From: Sphagnum magellanicum
Taxonomy: Eukaryota > Streptophyta > Sphagnopsida > Sphagnales > Sphagnaceae
NCBI GenBank assembly: GCA_021904315.1
Contig: CM038922.1
Coordinates: forward strand, 3,571,347-3,635,346
DNA: 64,000 nucleotides
Reading direction: 5' to 3'
The notes beneath the pieces were generated by a model. It saw nothing but the letters and a program-made list of their open reading frames with translations, searched no databases and was not told where the DNA came from. This document shows positions 12,397 through 25,440 of this stretch, piece by piece (positions within the stretch are counted from its first letter, which is position 1; each line of letters opens with the position of its first letter). The position numbers were made by a program, and so were the translations under genes.

Positions 12397-12545
12397 AAGC
12401 ACCTCCCCTAATTTTTGGGCCTATGCCTTGAGGTTACCACCGTCAAAGCTACAACAACCTTCAAATTAGGGAGGCCCCAGGTAGAGGGCCTTCCCAGGGA
12501 TATAAAGAATTGGTAGATTTATTTTTTTGAGTGTCTGTGGAGGAT
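12397..12545. repeat. Dispersed hairpin repeat, copy 1
   Basis: CCTCCCCTAATTT near the left and AAATTAGGGAGGCCCC near 12465 are inverted complements, so the unit can fold. The right half (TTAGGGAGGCCCC, then CCTTCCCA, TTGATAGATT-like, GTGTCTG) is repeated in the same orientation at 31.96-32.09 kb. The left half matches the start of that copy in inverted form (CTTGAGG, TAGGCCCAAAAATTAGG). Probably a non-autonomous element or LTR piece. Confidence 0.55.
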
Positions 12546-13340
12546 GGCTTACCCTGAATAAAATTTCTGCCTCAATTGGGGATGGCACTTTACATGTAAG
12601 GTTCTACAAAATGAGAAACCTTATGTGCTTGGTGCCTCCAGTAAGGACCTCAAATGGTGATGTCCTTGGAATTTGGGTCCCACACTTGCCACCCACTTGG
12701 TGCTGGGCTTCTTTTCTGTCCTTCCACTCCTTACCCTACACGTAAACACTTTGGCATGAGAAGGTCAAGGAAGCTGCTTACAGACAAATGCACTAACTAA
12801 GTTGCCAAGAAGGCCTGTCTAGGTTTTGCATATTATTGCTGTGTACTGTAGTACCTTCACCATCCCTTCATCTTCTTGCCGAATATTTATTTATTTTTTC
12901 AGTTTTTCACTCTAGCAGTTACAATAAGAATTTGCCAAATTTTTCGCACTTTCAAAGACCTGGCCATATATACTCTTGTAGTAAATCAAATAACCATGCA
13001 CTATATAGACAACAAATTACAATACAATTTCTACAACTTCTGGCACTATGGACAGTTAATTATGAAAAATAATAGCATTTACTGAAAACAATTTAATTAT
13101 TGCTGAAATGGTAAAGGTATTACCATATCCGGTGAATATATATACGCACAGCAGATTGCACTGTAAACATATTATTTGAAACACATTACAGTATTGTTGC
13201 AAAGAGTTGTCCCACTTGCACAGGAGATGGATTACCCTAATCCCCTAGGCCAATTTTTCCCATATTCTTAAAAGTGAATTTCATAGACAATCAATAACTG
13301 AGCTTTTGTGCAACTGGCTCTCCACTCTCCATGCTTGCCA
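12545..13340. other. Single-copy-looking sequence, no gene assigned
   Basis: Composition is closer to 40% GC and less decayed than the flanks. Several open stretches of 60-80 codons exist on the plus strand, but none resembles a known family. It could be intron or intergenic DNA of a host locus. Confidence 0.35.
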
Positions 13341-13344
13341 GTGT

Positions 13345-13650
13345 TTTTTTAATGGAATTTGTTTTGTAGCCAAAATGGCAATCATCCCTACAAAGATGTA
13401 GAAAAAGTGGTGAATCATCATCATGAGGAGGATTTAGCTAAATATGGCTATAAACCAGTCATGAAGTATACAAGTCTTTAAGCATCCTTCTATATTTTTG
13501 GCTACACACTGAAAACCAAAATAGAGATCTGAATTTTATTTTATTTCTCTTTCCCTCATTTCTGGCTATTATAACCTCCAAAATCACTTCATTTTCAAAT
13601 TAAAAAAAAAATTGGCGAAATTTTGCCACCATCAAACTATAATGAAGACC
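13345..13650. repeat. Paired repeat, copy A
   Basis: It shares with 14.15-14.45 kb the ordered words GTAGCCAAAATGGCAATCAT, AAGATG, GCATCCTTCTATATTTTTGG, CTAC, AAATTGGC and AAATTTTGCC. Both copies have the same orientation about 800 bases apart. It may be a short dispersed element inserted twice or a local duplication. Confidence 0.6.
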
Positions 13651-14149
13651 GTCTAGATAAAGGGGTCATGTAAAATCTACGTGTATGGTGACCGATGATT
13701 TCAGATACCCGTAGGGACTTTTAAATTTAACCCATCTACTACATCACTTGGTGGGTAACATTTGTTATTGAATGAACCCACTGATTACTTGGCCCGAGAG
13801 GAGAGGGGTGGCTTTTGAGATCAGAGTAGGTTAAAGAAAATTCAGAATTCAACCAAGTAAACACGAAACACCTAAATTGCATTCCAATTATCAAGACTTT
13901 GCTATTCCTAATCATCATCCTTATATGATTTGCCAGACCATCCCAGCAAAGTTGTGTGAATTTGCTTGACATTGTGCAGGGACAAGCTTGTGAAAGGATC
14001 GTCCTAGACTTGTGGGAAGATATACCTTGTAAGTCCAACATCGACAGTCCCACATGCATTCGATTTGTAGCACAAGTGGTAGTTAAGTTTTGTGGTGTTT
14101 GCAAGCTTGATTTAGTAATTAGGTAAATAATGGTGATTTGCAGTTTTTT

Positions 14150-14450
14150 AAAATAAAATTTTAATTCAATTTTGTGATGTAGCCAAAGTGGTGATCATCC
14201 ATAAGATGATTTAGCCAGATTGGGCGATAAGAAAATTTGAAAGCTAAAAAAACTCTAGCATCCTTCTATATTTTTGGCTACCTGTTGGAACTTCGGATAG
14301 AATTTGGAGAATTTTTTTAAAGATATACTTTTTAATAAAATTGGCCAAAAAACCTCATAAAACACTAATTTTTTTCCACTTTGAAGAAAAAAATTTACCA
14401 GTTGGCAAAGTTTTGCCCCCCAAAAAAACGCTGATGACTTACACCAGTTA
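14150..14450. repeat. Paired repeat, copy B
   Basis: Second copy of the 13.35-kb unit, with GTAGCCAAAGTGGTGATCAT, GCATCCTTCTATATTTTTGG, CTACC and AAAGTTTTGCC in the same order. An open frame of about 130 codons crosses its right edge, but it is not protein-like and is not called a gene. Confidence 0.6.
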
Positions 14451-17170
14451 TTCTACTGGCACAAGAAGGTATATGGTTGCAAAGGAGCTTGACCAACTGA
14501 GGATTTATTTTCTATGTACTTGGAACTGGCCTAGATGGGAAGTTTTTTGGGTAATGATATATCATTACCTGAGGAACAAATATTATGGGAAATCTAAGGG
14601 TATGGAAAAAAGACATAGACTAACTCAACCTTCCCCTTGCCTTGGGTGTAGATATCGGCACCTACACAGGTACCATGGTGAGGTCTTGAAAAAAATTCTA
14701 GTCGCTTTTAGAAATAATAGTATCCTATCCTAAAACTAAATCAAGTTGTTTGAGCCTAAATGTAACATTTTCCTGGTTAAATATGGGCCACTAAAATTCA
14801 GTTCACACTTAAGGGTATCGAGATTGGTGAATCATTGGTTTGGTAACTTCGTTCAAATATGTCCACATACATCCATAAATATTTGGCACATAATGCCTAT
14901 GTGGCAAGTTAACACAATGTATATGAAAAATTGATAGCCTAATGGTATGGAAAAATGTCAATGGTAAAATTTATTTCAAATCACAGATTCCCATTAACAC
15001 AAGGGTGTATCACATTGGTAAACAAACAATTGAAAACTAGTATAACAAACTAATGATTAAAGAGGCACCTCTAGAGGTCCATCACCAAGAAATGTTGTTG
15101 GAGATAATGTTTACAAATCTCTATTGCAAACAACTCGAGTGTAGAAGACTATGTCCAATTATCCATCACAAAAAGGTTCTAGTGTAAAAAAATGTGTTAG
15201 TAAATTGCATTGCAAGAAGTTGCAAATTGACAATGGCATCAAATTTTTGCACAAGTTCCCTTGCAATTGCAAATTTAGCAACATGCATGCAACTAAGCAT
15301 AAGTTCTTTAATAAAAAAGTTAGCAAGTGCACGTAAAAGCGTTGCAATGGGGAGAAAATAAGAAGCAAGGGAAGAGAACCTACATTTCTATGACAATGAC
15401 ATAACAATTGAAAGCATAACGAAGTGCTAACATTCATCAATTGTAAACATGCAAAACACATCGCTTAGAAAGAGCTTCATTAGAAGAATTTGTATTTTAT
15501 GTAGTCATTTTTTAAACAACTAATGGATAAATGGAATGGATATTTGGCATAATGTGAACATGTATCCAATTTTATATACACTCAAACTAAAGACATGATG
15601 TAACATATGACATTATAGTAGGACATATAATATATAATGATTGGTGTCTTATGCAACCACATACTAAAACTTGTAATATTGTTTAAGATATGACCGGAAA
15701 AATAATTTTCATCGCTTTATATTTAACATGTGTAAGTTTGCCACATGATGTAAATATGTAATAAATTAACATAATTATATTCATTACTTAAGTATACATT
15801 GTGAGTTATATTGAAAATGCAAAAAATAATTGGCATCATACATCATAAAATTTAATAACATACATTCATAAATTTGTTCATAGGTCATTTTGTAATGGCA
15901 ACAGTCACATGTGCATTACATGAAATTCAAATGAATCTTTTTTTAGGGACTTATAAAAATGTTATATTTTAATTCATTATTTCTATTAATGGCATGCATA
16001 CATATATGATGGTTTAATAAAAATTAATTAAATGTAATTTTAAAATTAAATCATGTGATATTTATGTGTATGTTTATAGGTAAAAATTTTCACAATGAAA
16101 ATTTTGAAATAAATATTTTTAATTGATGTAGTTCACATCTGAAAATTTGAAAATTATAATTTTCATAGAATTATGGAATTATAATATGGATTGAATTTAA
16201 TTCAGAATCTTAATTTTAATTTAAAATTTATTTTATGGCCCAGTTTTTAAATTTAAATTTAATTGTTAAAAAATCTGAATCTATGAACTAAATAGCAATT
16301 TAAAATATTAAACTTGAATTTTTGAAATATATATACGAGTTTTATTCTAAATTATGAATTAAAAATTAATTAAAAATTATATTTAACCAAAATCAGATTT
16401 TTAGAATATCAAATTTAAAATAGTTATTTAAATAGATGATAACATTCAATTAAAATGTAAAATTATTTCATTGTGAACTTATATAATTAAATAACATATG
16501 ATATGATAATGAGTAAAATTTGAAATATACATGTTTATATTTATGTGATGACATAATATATCATAGTTTGAAGTATTGGTTAGATGGTGAAGGAGTTGGT
16601 TTGTGGCCATGGGGATGAGGATTCAGTTATTTTTTATGACATTTTAAACTGATGTCCTTAAATGACTATATCATGACTACATGTGTTCTAATTGACTATA
16701 ACATGACTACATATTTTAATGATGTGGCTAATGACATGGCCAATGATGTGATTCATTTTTAAACTTCAAATAAATATATAGCATTTTAAGTAAATAAATA
16801 ACTTATTTCTTTTCTATTTTAAATGTAAATCCATGTGGACATTACACATAGTTGTTTTGGACATGACATGACACAACATCATGTTGAGTTGTTCAAGCAA
16901 GCCATTCGACATGACTCTAGTGACCATAATCATGTGAAATACGACTATAGTTGTAGATGTAAACATAGTCGTTTAAAAAAAAATCCTACTAGTTTTCATT
17001 GATTCAAGACCATCATGATCCTTGATGTGCAATGTTGGGATAGAATTGTAAAAGAACCACAAAAAAAAATGCACAACCAATTTCCATGAAATGACATCAT
17101 GTGCAAAAATAATTGGAATTTTCTAAACTTCAACTACAAAAAACTTGTAGAATATCACATAGGGATTGGT
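14450..17170. other. AT-rich spacer, including a very AT-rich core
   Basis: No gene is recognised. From about 15940 to 16560 the sequence is dominated by AAATTTAA, TTTAAAAT and ATTAATT words with almost no G or C, which could act as a matrix-attachment-type or MITE-like region, though that is only a guess. At 16.66-16.72 kb, GACTATATCATGACTACAT and GACTATAACATGACTACAT are adjacent near-identical words. Confidence 0.4.
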
Positions 17171-17176
17171 AATCAT

Positions 17177-17667
17177 ACTTATTTATAGGAATTAATAGAG
17201 AATATTATGATTTGATTCAAGGAAAGAAGGTAGTGCATATTCTTCCACATATCAAAAATGTTGTGAATGTTGAAGAAGATGGATCCTATAAACCACCAAC
17301 ACAAGACATGCATGATGAGAATGAAGTCATTCAATCACAAGAGATGCCTAAAGCTCAAAATGCAAATGTAAATAGTCAAAGTAAAGTTGTAGGGTTCATG
17401 AAATTATCAAGAGATATGGAATTGCTCCTTTTTCCCCCTCCTATTATCAATATCTTTGATATTCTTACATGTACACTTGCATTAGGCAACATTAGAGTCA
17501 TGCAAAAGCACAATAACATTTTTTCTCATGTCAAATTTTTAAACAAAAATGACCAAGTATTTGTGGAAGTAATGGGAAAGATGGATACTATTCAGTTGGA
17601 AATTGAACAACACCATTCACAATTACACCTTCAAGGAGCATCTCTACTACCTCAAATCAAAAGATAA
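17177..17667 (+). CDS. Unrecognised open frame, about 160 codons
   Basis: The frame is open from about 17177 and ends at the TAA closing at 17667. The first ATG is not clear, because the longest predicted start at 17212 is TTG. The peptide is polar at the N-terminus (VEEDGSYKPPTQDMHDENE, then QSQEMPKAQNANVNSQSK), with a central PPPIINIFDILTC patch and a helical, Gln/His-rich tail (MDTIQLEIEQHHSQ). An acceptor-like ATTTATAG lies just upstream. At this AT content a frame of this length is unlikely by chance. I do not recognise a family. It may be an accessory protein of a transposon or one exon. The frame after the stop continues as broken protein-like sequence to about 17.79 kb. Confidence 0.3.
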
Positions 17668-17799
17668 GAAAATGCACAAAATGAACAAGAGCATGGTGAT
17701 AATGCTTTCAAACCTAAGTATTACTATGTGTCATGCATACATCAGGATTAGGGCTCTTGTATCTTTAGTAGTTGACTTAACCAATTCTTAAATGGATCA

Positions 17800-18290
17800 A
17801 GGAGCAACTTGCTAATTCAAATTTTTTGCATTCTTAATGATGAAGGATAATGTTCCAAAATGAAAACATGGAAATATATGACATATTACAAGATTGAAAA
17901 TTAGAACACATGTTGTTGTAGACAATCAATTTCAATTCACACATTTTCTTTTCAAATTTTAATTCATACAAACATTCAAGTTTCAAAATTCAACTTCTAG
18001 AATTAAAAAATTCACATTTTAGCTTTTAGATTTTAGATTTTTTATTTTAGATTTCAACCATTTAAAATTTAGATTTTGGCTTGCAATTTAGTTCAACACT
18101 ATGTCATTGATACAAAATTCTAAAAATGAAGGCTTGACTTATTTAATGGCTACAATACAAAGGTCTATGATTCCTTAAATATTGTTGTATTGCAACATGT
18201 TGATTGAGCCCTATTATTACCCCACCTTGCAAGATAAAATTTGCATAAAGTTGATTTACTTGATCATGATCAGCATGTTTAGCCAATGTC
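17800..18290. other. No gene recognised
   Basis: AT-rich; the middle consists of repeated ATTTTAGATTT and CAAATTTTAATT words. Confidence 0.35.
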
Positions 18291-18339
18291 ACCCCACCTC
18301 TAACTTCTCTTACATTCTTCAATTCCAATTGTTGCCCCT

Positions 18340-19290
18340 GTTCATTGATGTTAGTGTATTCTCATTGAAAATCATATTGTGCAATATACAACATCAAACA
18401 ACCACATCATGAACTTGCACATCCAAGTTGGACTTGATCATTAACTTTCGGAAATTATTTTTACTATGCCAAAGTTGTTTTCAACTAGGACTTTGGCATG
18501 ATTGAATTGTTGATTGTACAAAGCCTCCAAAACGGAATATCAAATTCTAATTGGATTATGAAACACCATTAACCGTGGCAGTAATGGATACCCCTTATTT
18601 TTTATTATTTATAGTTTGATGCGTTCATGAAAATTGTGGTCACCAAACAAATCCCCATGTAGCCTTTTGATAAATTGAAGATAACCACAAGACTTGTGCA
18701 TCGCTCATAAACCTTGGTTACCCCACAAAGACATCCAAAAAAACTCCTTGTGGCCAACAATGACTTTTAGTTGCATACTATAACCCTTGGATTTTAAGGA
18801 ACAATATTATGCAACAAAAGCCATAACTTTTGGCTTCTAGGTATGGATTTGAATTATGCATCAATGGCCCCCTAGATTCCTAGTAAACTTGATAACTCCT
18901 TGAATCCTTCCATCACATTTGATACACTATCTCCTTGAGGCCACCAAATTTGGTTCTTGAAGAAATGATTCATCACATGTACAAATTCAAACAAAATTAA
19001 ATGAACATTGGATTTTCTTATAGCAAAGAGTTCACTTCATTGCAAATATTTGGAGGCATGTGCCAACTTGTATAATGAGAATGCTACCCTAATGCCCATT
19101 GGCATTGTACACCTATACCTCGTATTTATTTCTTGCATTTTATGTTCAAATCATTTTGTAAACTTCCTCACAAAAGTCGTGCTAACCCAAAAAAGTTTCA
19201 ATCCATCATATCAAGTCATGAAGAATTGAAAATGTCATGTCATTCATCTAGCTTCAACCCAATCTCCTAACTTTTGACTTGAAAGTAAAC
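18340..19290 (-). pseudogene. PIF/Harbinger transposase remnant
   Basis: Read on the minus strand, pieces match a DDE_Tnp_4 (nuclease) transposase in order. An upstream helical region lies near 19.1 kb (MGH.GS-like, preceding FAMK.T). A WWPQGDSVSNV-like stretch lies near 18.93 kb and a SQKSYGFCC-like stretch near 18.82 kb. Next is FLDVFVG followed by PRFMSDAQVLWLSSIYQKA near 18.7 kb, where the conserved catalytic Asp lies in SDAQVL. Then come a KGYPLLP-like stretch near 18.59 kb and a VENNFGIVK-like stretch and HNMIFNE near the end at 18.36 kb. The enzyme cuts and pastes its DNA in the nucleus, usually with a Myb-like partner, which is not seen here. Frames change several times and stops are present, so this copy is dead. 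No terminal repeats were found. Confidence 0.75.
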
Positions 19291-20280
19291 CATAAATCTA
19301 AGACAATTTGAAACCATGGAAAATCAATGCATTTATCATTGTTTCAAATAGACATTGTAGTCTTTGTCTTCACAAAAAGAATTCTTTTGCAATTCACTTA
19401 CATAAACACCATAATTGAATGAAGATCATGGATGGAAATAACTAATGACCAACATCTCTTATGCTTGGATTAAAGGTTACAAAAAAATATGGAAGTGGGT
19501 ATTTGCAAGCTAGAGTGGATCAATTTTGTGTACATTTTCAAGTCCCTAAAATTGACTATTTATTTTAGGCTAAGTTACATTTTTTGTGAAAAAAAATATT
19601 GATTCCACAAAATATGATATGAGGGATTTTGCCTTTTTCACTGATTTTTATTATCATGAAAAGTCCAAAAATTCTCATATGGTGTTAAAATGGTTTAAAA
19701 GACCTCATTTTGAATTGCAAACCAAGGTTCAAGTTTTTGAAGAGTCCATCTAAGTTATTTCATTACAAACCTTAATCATAGTGAGTCCATTTCCAACTTC
19801 TATATAGACTATGACAATGCAACTAGTTTTCAATTAAAAGTCCCGCATTTGATGTAAAAGTTTTGTTTTCAAATGATTCCACTTTCATATCACAATAGAT
19901 TATATAATAATCATATGACTAAGTATTTTTTTATTAAAGTAATTATTTCTTGACATGAGACACATTGTAATCCATAAGGGTACCAAAAAACAACATTGTG
20001 ACGTCCAAAAATGGACGCTTTAGCTTGCAAACACCCAAACAATGTGATCTTTAGTGGCTTCATGCAGTTAAACATAATGCAAGATTGTGATGACAAAGCA
20101 CAAGGATGATGATGAGCTTAAATGATGAAATTGGTGCAAATGACAACATTGCTACAAAACAAAATTTGTAATAATATGTTACAACAAACCAAAAGATCAC
20201 ACAATTGAAAATAAACATAATGACAAAACCAAATGAAATGAAGATGGACAAAAAAGGTGGAAAAAAAAAACCATTGCAAT
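19290..20280. other. No gene recognised
   Basis: AT-rich sequence. Several minus-strand open frames between 19.9 and 20.3 kb are hydrophobic only because the plus strand is A-rich, and are not genes. Confidence 0.35.
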
Positions 20281-20289
20281 AGAACTTTC

Positions 20290-20425
20290 AAAGACATTAT
20301 TGCAAAGATGTAACAATAAATCATTTAAGTGTGCAAGGACATTGTTATAAAGATGCAACAATAAAACATTCATGTGCACAAGGATGTTGTTATATTGATA
20401 CAACAATGAAAGAATGAACTTGAAG
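20290..20425. repeat. 45-bp minisatellite, about three units
   Basis: Units start at about 20293, 20338 and 20383 and share GACATTGTTATAAAGATGCA, ACAATAAAACATT and ATGTGCACAAG with scattered differences. Weaker relatives of the unit extend on both sides. The minus-strand hydrophobic open frames over it are by-products of the repeat. Confidence 0.65.
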
Positions 20426-20984
20426 ACACTACCCATGTTGCCACAAAAAAATAATACCACAATAAATTAATGCAGTAGACATTGCATGCAATGAACAAAA
20501 ATGAAAAAGTTGGTACTATTAATGTTCCACAAAAAAAGACCTTTGCTAATGTACCACCAAGATGGACTTGTGACAATGTTACAATTTTTTTGCAAGAATG
20601 GATTAAATGAGAGCTTGTATGAAAAAATGAACATGAAAAAGTGAGTGCAAAGGATCAATGAAAGGTTACATTGTGAGCATGAAGAAATGATGAGATGTTG
20701 TGGTCATGAGCTTTAGCACCAAAAGAAAAAAAATGATAATTCCAAAAGCAATCATGAACATTGGTCATGATAAACTATTGTTAGCAATTAGTAAACCATG
20801 ATTTAATTATATGTGTGAATACAAATAATATGTAAGTTGGATTAATGATGATAAGTTAGCATTTTACACTCAAACAATATGAATGCGTATTATGCCAAAA
20901 TGTAACATCCACGACTTGGATATTTTTGCTAAGTTTCAATCATGTAATCATGTTCACACCACAATGTGTAAGTAACTAACATAG

Positions 20985-21525
20985 GTTATGATACCTACCA
21001 TAGTAGATATCTAGGCCAAGTTAATATATGTTTAGCTAAGTAGGTAGCTTAAATAATCCACCTATATCTTGGATATTTTAACCTCCTACATACCTAGGTT
21101 AGTATACCTATATACCTAGGCTAAATACCTACCTACTTAACTTAAGTAACCTAGGTATGGTATTTAGGTAGTTTAAGTAGCTTAAGCATGTAAGCTAAGT
21201 AGGCTACCTACATGCTTAGGCTAATATAAATTACTTACCTACATAGTTTAAATAACCTAGGTATGGCATGCAAATGGTCACTATAGCTTATAGGTAGTTT
21301 AAGTATGTAGTTAAGGTAGGTTACTTATATTGTTAAGTTAAATAGGTATTATTATTGTAACTAACTCCTACATTGACCTAATTAATGTGCCTATTTACTT
21401 ACATAATTAATGTACCTACCTCCTTAATTACTTATTTATCTACGTATCTAATTAGTGCACCTACCTCCATACATACCTACTTATCTACCTACCTACCTAG
21501 TTAATGTGCCTATTTAATTATCCAA
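20985..21525. repeat. TACCTAGG/TAGGTAG-word repeat block
   Basis: Degenerate short-word repeat built from CCTACCTA, TAGGTAG, CTTAAGTA and CCTAGGTA with no fixed period. It resembles the CTAA/TTAGG blocks at 0.1-1.2 kb and 24.2-25.4 kb but is shifted toward TACC words. Confidence 0.65.
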
Positions 21526-21739
21526 GGATGATGTTGTAAAAGATATAGGAATGTTTCCCCTTCCCAAAAGTTTATCCCATATTATTTGTCATCCTTTTAA
21601 ACTTGTAAACAATATAATGAGTGCACTATAAACATCTATAAAACATTAAAAATATGTAAAAGAAGTACCACTTGGGATGAATCAATAAGAAAGGTTCAAC
21701 CTTAAAAGCTAAAATCAAAATGAGATATGATTTTTTTAG

Positions 21740-21945
21740 CTAGGTGCCAAATGGTTTAGCCTAGCCCATGCAATTTAAGTATAGGTGCCATATGGTTTAT
21801 TTCTAAGTGCCACATGGTTTATCCTAACCTAAATGGCTTATGCTTAAATGCCATGTGACCTATCCTATCATAGGGGCTTATGTTTAGGTGCCATGTGATC
21901 TATCTTATTTTAGATAATTTATGTTTAGATGTCACACATGTATTA
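21740..21945. repeat. 40-bp minisatellite, about five units
   Basis: TAGGTGCCATATGGTTTAT-like units begin near 21743, 21783, 21806, 21846, 21886 and 21926, so the period is 40 bases with one short unit. It is followed by CATAATCAT-rich sequence to about 22.2 kb, as at 1.2-1.4 kb. Confidence 0.6.
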
Positions 21946-22259
21946 ATTGCAATTTCATTTGTTAAGAAATAATAATAATTTGATTTAATATTTAAAAAAT
22001 TTGATGACCATGATTGCATAATCTTTCAAAATCATGATCATTCATCATGATTATAGGCATGAAAATGGTATGGAATGGCATAAATGGTTACTATCATGGC
22101 ATAAACAATTATAATCATGATCACTACAAGTAGAAGGCATAATCAATGAGTTTGAATTGATTACATAATCATTCAATTGCTAAGGCATATATGACTAAAC
22201 TTTCTAGTCATGGACATAATCATAGATGCCACCTTTTGGCTAGTGGTTGTTAAAAAATT

Positions 22260-24210
22260 AGGGTTAATTTTAGTGTCAAAACTATTGGTGAAGGCACTTA
22301 TTGATAGGTATGAACCACCCTTAAGAGGCCTCATTCAAGAAGACGAAGGCATTAACCTAGGTGTTAATTATTAGGGCAATGGGCTCTTAGTCATGTCTAA
22401 AAGTAGATAAATGGTTTTTATCCCACTTAATAGTCAAACATCAGTGAAAAGGTTCTCAAGGATTTGCTTTTGGAAGGAATTTAGGGCAAAAGTAGTCAAA
22501 TTCCTAAAGCAATTATGATGTCCCATTTTAGGTTTTAACCCATATATGTGTAGTCTATTTTTTAAAATGTTGTTTTTTCATGTGGAAGGCCAAATATGCA
22601 AGGATATCATTTTTTTAATGCTTCACTTTTAATTGATTCTCTTAAATGTATAATCCCAATAAGCCTATAATCTTTTTGAGGGAAAAAAGAGGATTTGAAC
22701 TTGTGTGCCACCTTCATAGTTCCAACTTTTGATTCTAAGATTACATATCACACCATGGTTAAGGAAAGGCAAAACACAAGATGGGCAAAGTTGGGAAACA
22801 CCACAAGACCCAGACAAAAGGTGAATAACTAACATGAAAAGAACTAAAAGAACTAACTAAAAACAAAAATAGGACACCCATGAAACTTGGAGAATGAGGT
22901 ACCTTGAAAAAGTTTGAAAATTGAATGCATAACACCTCTTTCTGTTCAATTCTAAATATTACACAATTGAAACAAAATTTGTGATTTTAAGTTTTAACAT
23001 TGTAATTATGAACATGACCTAGTTGTTGCAATCAATGAAAGGTTCCTCTTTAATGTCTTTGTATGAATAATATGTGTCATCACCTAGTGTCATATTGAAA
23101 ATTTTGTGTGTTATATGCCATAATAAATATCACGCATATTGTACATCGTAGTGGATGAAACCACATAGTTTACCTCACACAAGTGTCATGAATCATGATT
23201 TTAAAAAATGTTTTCTCTTGTGGTGCTTCTACTTGTCCTAGCTTGTTAGGGTCTTGAGGTAATACCAAGTATAAACTAGTGTTGGTTCGATATCAACTTT
23301 TGAACATGCCAATTAATCTTAATATGGTTATATTTCTTATTAAACTAATATTGATATTGGTTATTTTTTTAAAATGTTCATATTAATTCAATCCTAAAAT
23401 TTGTTCCAAGATTATTTTTGCCTAGTATGAAGCAAATATGTACTTAATATGGAATTGGTACAAGGTTCATATTACTTGAAATCCTTACTAGGCTAATATT
23501 AACATAAGGTTATGGTATTGCCTTAATTCATACAAAAACTTGTAGGGCCCTTGCTACCATATTAGATACCAAATGTAGGCTTATGTATTAAACCAATATT
23601 AGTTGTTACATTGTGAAAAGCCTTGATGTTGGGACATTATGCATTGAAACACACAAACTTCACCTTTGGTTTAAAGGGAGTAATGCCTTGATAGCAAGGG
23701 GTAAAAGTATATTTAAGTGGTACCACTAGGAATGTCACATTTTTATGATTTTATTGCACATGTCAAAATTTAGAAAATTATAAGAAACATTTGATTCAAA
23801 GTTTTCATTACATGTTTTGGTGAGTACATAATTCGAAACTATAATGACATGGAAAATTATTTGAATTTTGATGTTCCTAGTCATTGCACTTAAAATAAAT
23901 ATTCAAAAAGGTAATGGTGTTTCCTTTCATTGAACTTTTTCATTAGGAACATGTTTCAAACATTTTTTTTTAGGGAATTTTTTCCCCCTAAGGTTCCTTT
24001 GAAGAGGCTATGACAATTTAAAATACAAAATTTTAATCAATTTTCACATTTTTTATTCCAATAAAAACTTAAGTTCATATACTTGTGCATGTAATGATTA
24101 AACATGAAGATGCAAATCTATAGTTGTGAAAACATTTTAAAAGAAAGGCCCATGAATATTACTTGGACAATTTTGGTTCCTTAACCATTTTTTGAAGTGG
24201 TTCCTAATTT
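22260..24210. other. No gene recognised
   Basis: AT-rich. A weak minus-strand tRNA-like pattern lies at 22.69-22.76 kb, with GTTCAAATCCTC as the possible box B. Near 23.3-23.6 kb, AATATTGGT/TTAATATGG words recur. No coding similarity is seen. Confidence 0.35.
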
Positions 24211-24214
24211 TACC

Positions 24215-24690
24215 ACCCAAGGATAGGTCAACTTAGGTTGATGTAGGTTAACCTATGCCACCTAATAGTTTAATATAGGCCAAGATAAGGTTCCTAGGCT
24301 ATTATAGGCTAACTTAAGTGTCATTAAGTAGTTGTAGGCTAACCTTGTCCTCTATAGCCTAAACCTAGGTTAACATAAGGTTACTTAAATTATACTAAGT
24401 TAACCTACATTAGGTCAAATCATGTTAAATTAGGGTACTTAAACTAAAATAACTTAATATAAGGCTACTTAACCTAAACTAGGCTAAATTAAAATATTTA
24501 GGTTAAGTTAAGTTAATTAAATTAAACTAGGCTACATCAATTAAACTAGGTTAAATTATGTTATTTAAGTTAAATTAGGCTAAATTAAATTACTTTGATT
24601 AAACTAAAAGAAATTAAATTAAATTACATTGAACTAGGTTGAACTACTTGGCTATTTAAGCTAAACTAATGTGGCTTGTGTCGTCCCCAA
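24215..24690. repeat. CTAA/TTAGG-word repeat block
   Basis: Same family as 0.1-1.2 kb: AACTTAGGTTGATGTAGGTT, TAGGCTAACTTAAG, AAACTAGGCTAAATTA and similar words follow each other without fixed spacing. Confidence 0.7.
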
Positions 24691-25229
24691 GTGTGAACCC
24701 ATTATAGAATATGGAAACCCAACATGTGAACATTGTTTTGCAACGTATGTATTGATTTTTTGAACAACCAAATATGAAAGGAAATCATATTTGAATTGAA
24801 TGGTAAGCCTTCAAATGTTACCACATTTTCAACTAATTTTTCCTTCCAAAATTTGGTTTTTTGGAATTTATTTGAATTTTCATGTGGCATAAATCATTTA
24901 AAAATCATTATCTCCCACATTCTAAATCCAAATCTTACCAAATAAATCCCATTAAATCTTTTCATCAAGATCTTTCCAACAACACCAAATGCACATTCCA
25001 ATTCTTCCAAAAATTTCAACTTTAATTTAATTTAATTTTCAATGAAAAAATCATTCAATATTCAAGAACTTTTGCATCGAAAGTCCAAACGTCATAAAAC
25101 CAAATTGATGCACATGTCCTCTTCGAGAGCTTTCCAAAGAGACCAAAAATGCAAAAAAATCCCAATTTGGTGGATTTCATCAATACAAATAGAACAAAAC
25201 AAACAAACAACATTGCTTCATAAATAAAT

Positions 25230-25440
25230 TACAATATTTAGATTAAACTTAGTAGTTATATGTAGGTTAATCTTACATAAAACCTAAAGGTTAAACTTAG
25301 GTTAAACCTAATTAAAACTTAAATGTCAAATCTAAGTTAAATTTAGGTTAAACCTAAAGATTAAAACTAGGCATAACCTTAAAAAAACCTAAATTAAATA
25401 TATAAATTAAACTTAAAAGTTAAACCTAGGCTATCAAGGA
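25230..25440. repeat. CTAA/TTAGG-word repeat block, short
   Basis: AACCTAAAGGTTAAACTTAG, GTTAAACCTAATTAAAAC and similar words recur at roughly 20-25-base intervals. It is probably the same family as 24.2-24.7 kb and less degenerate, since a unit of about 22 bases can almost be read. Confidence 0.65.

Noticed and set aside
19911-20658. Series of hydrophobic minus-strand membrane proteins
   Set aside because: Overlapping frames result from A-rich plus-strand sequence and the 45-bp minisatellite. None has start context or family similarity.
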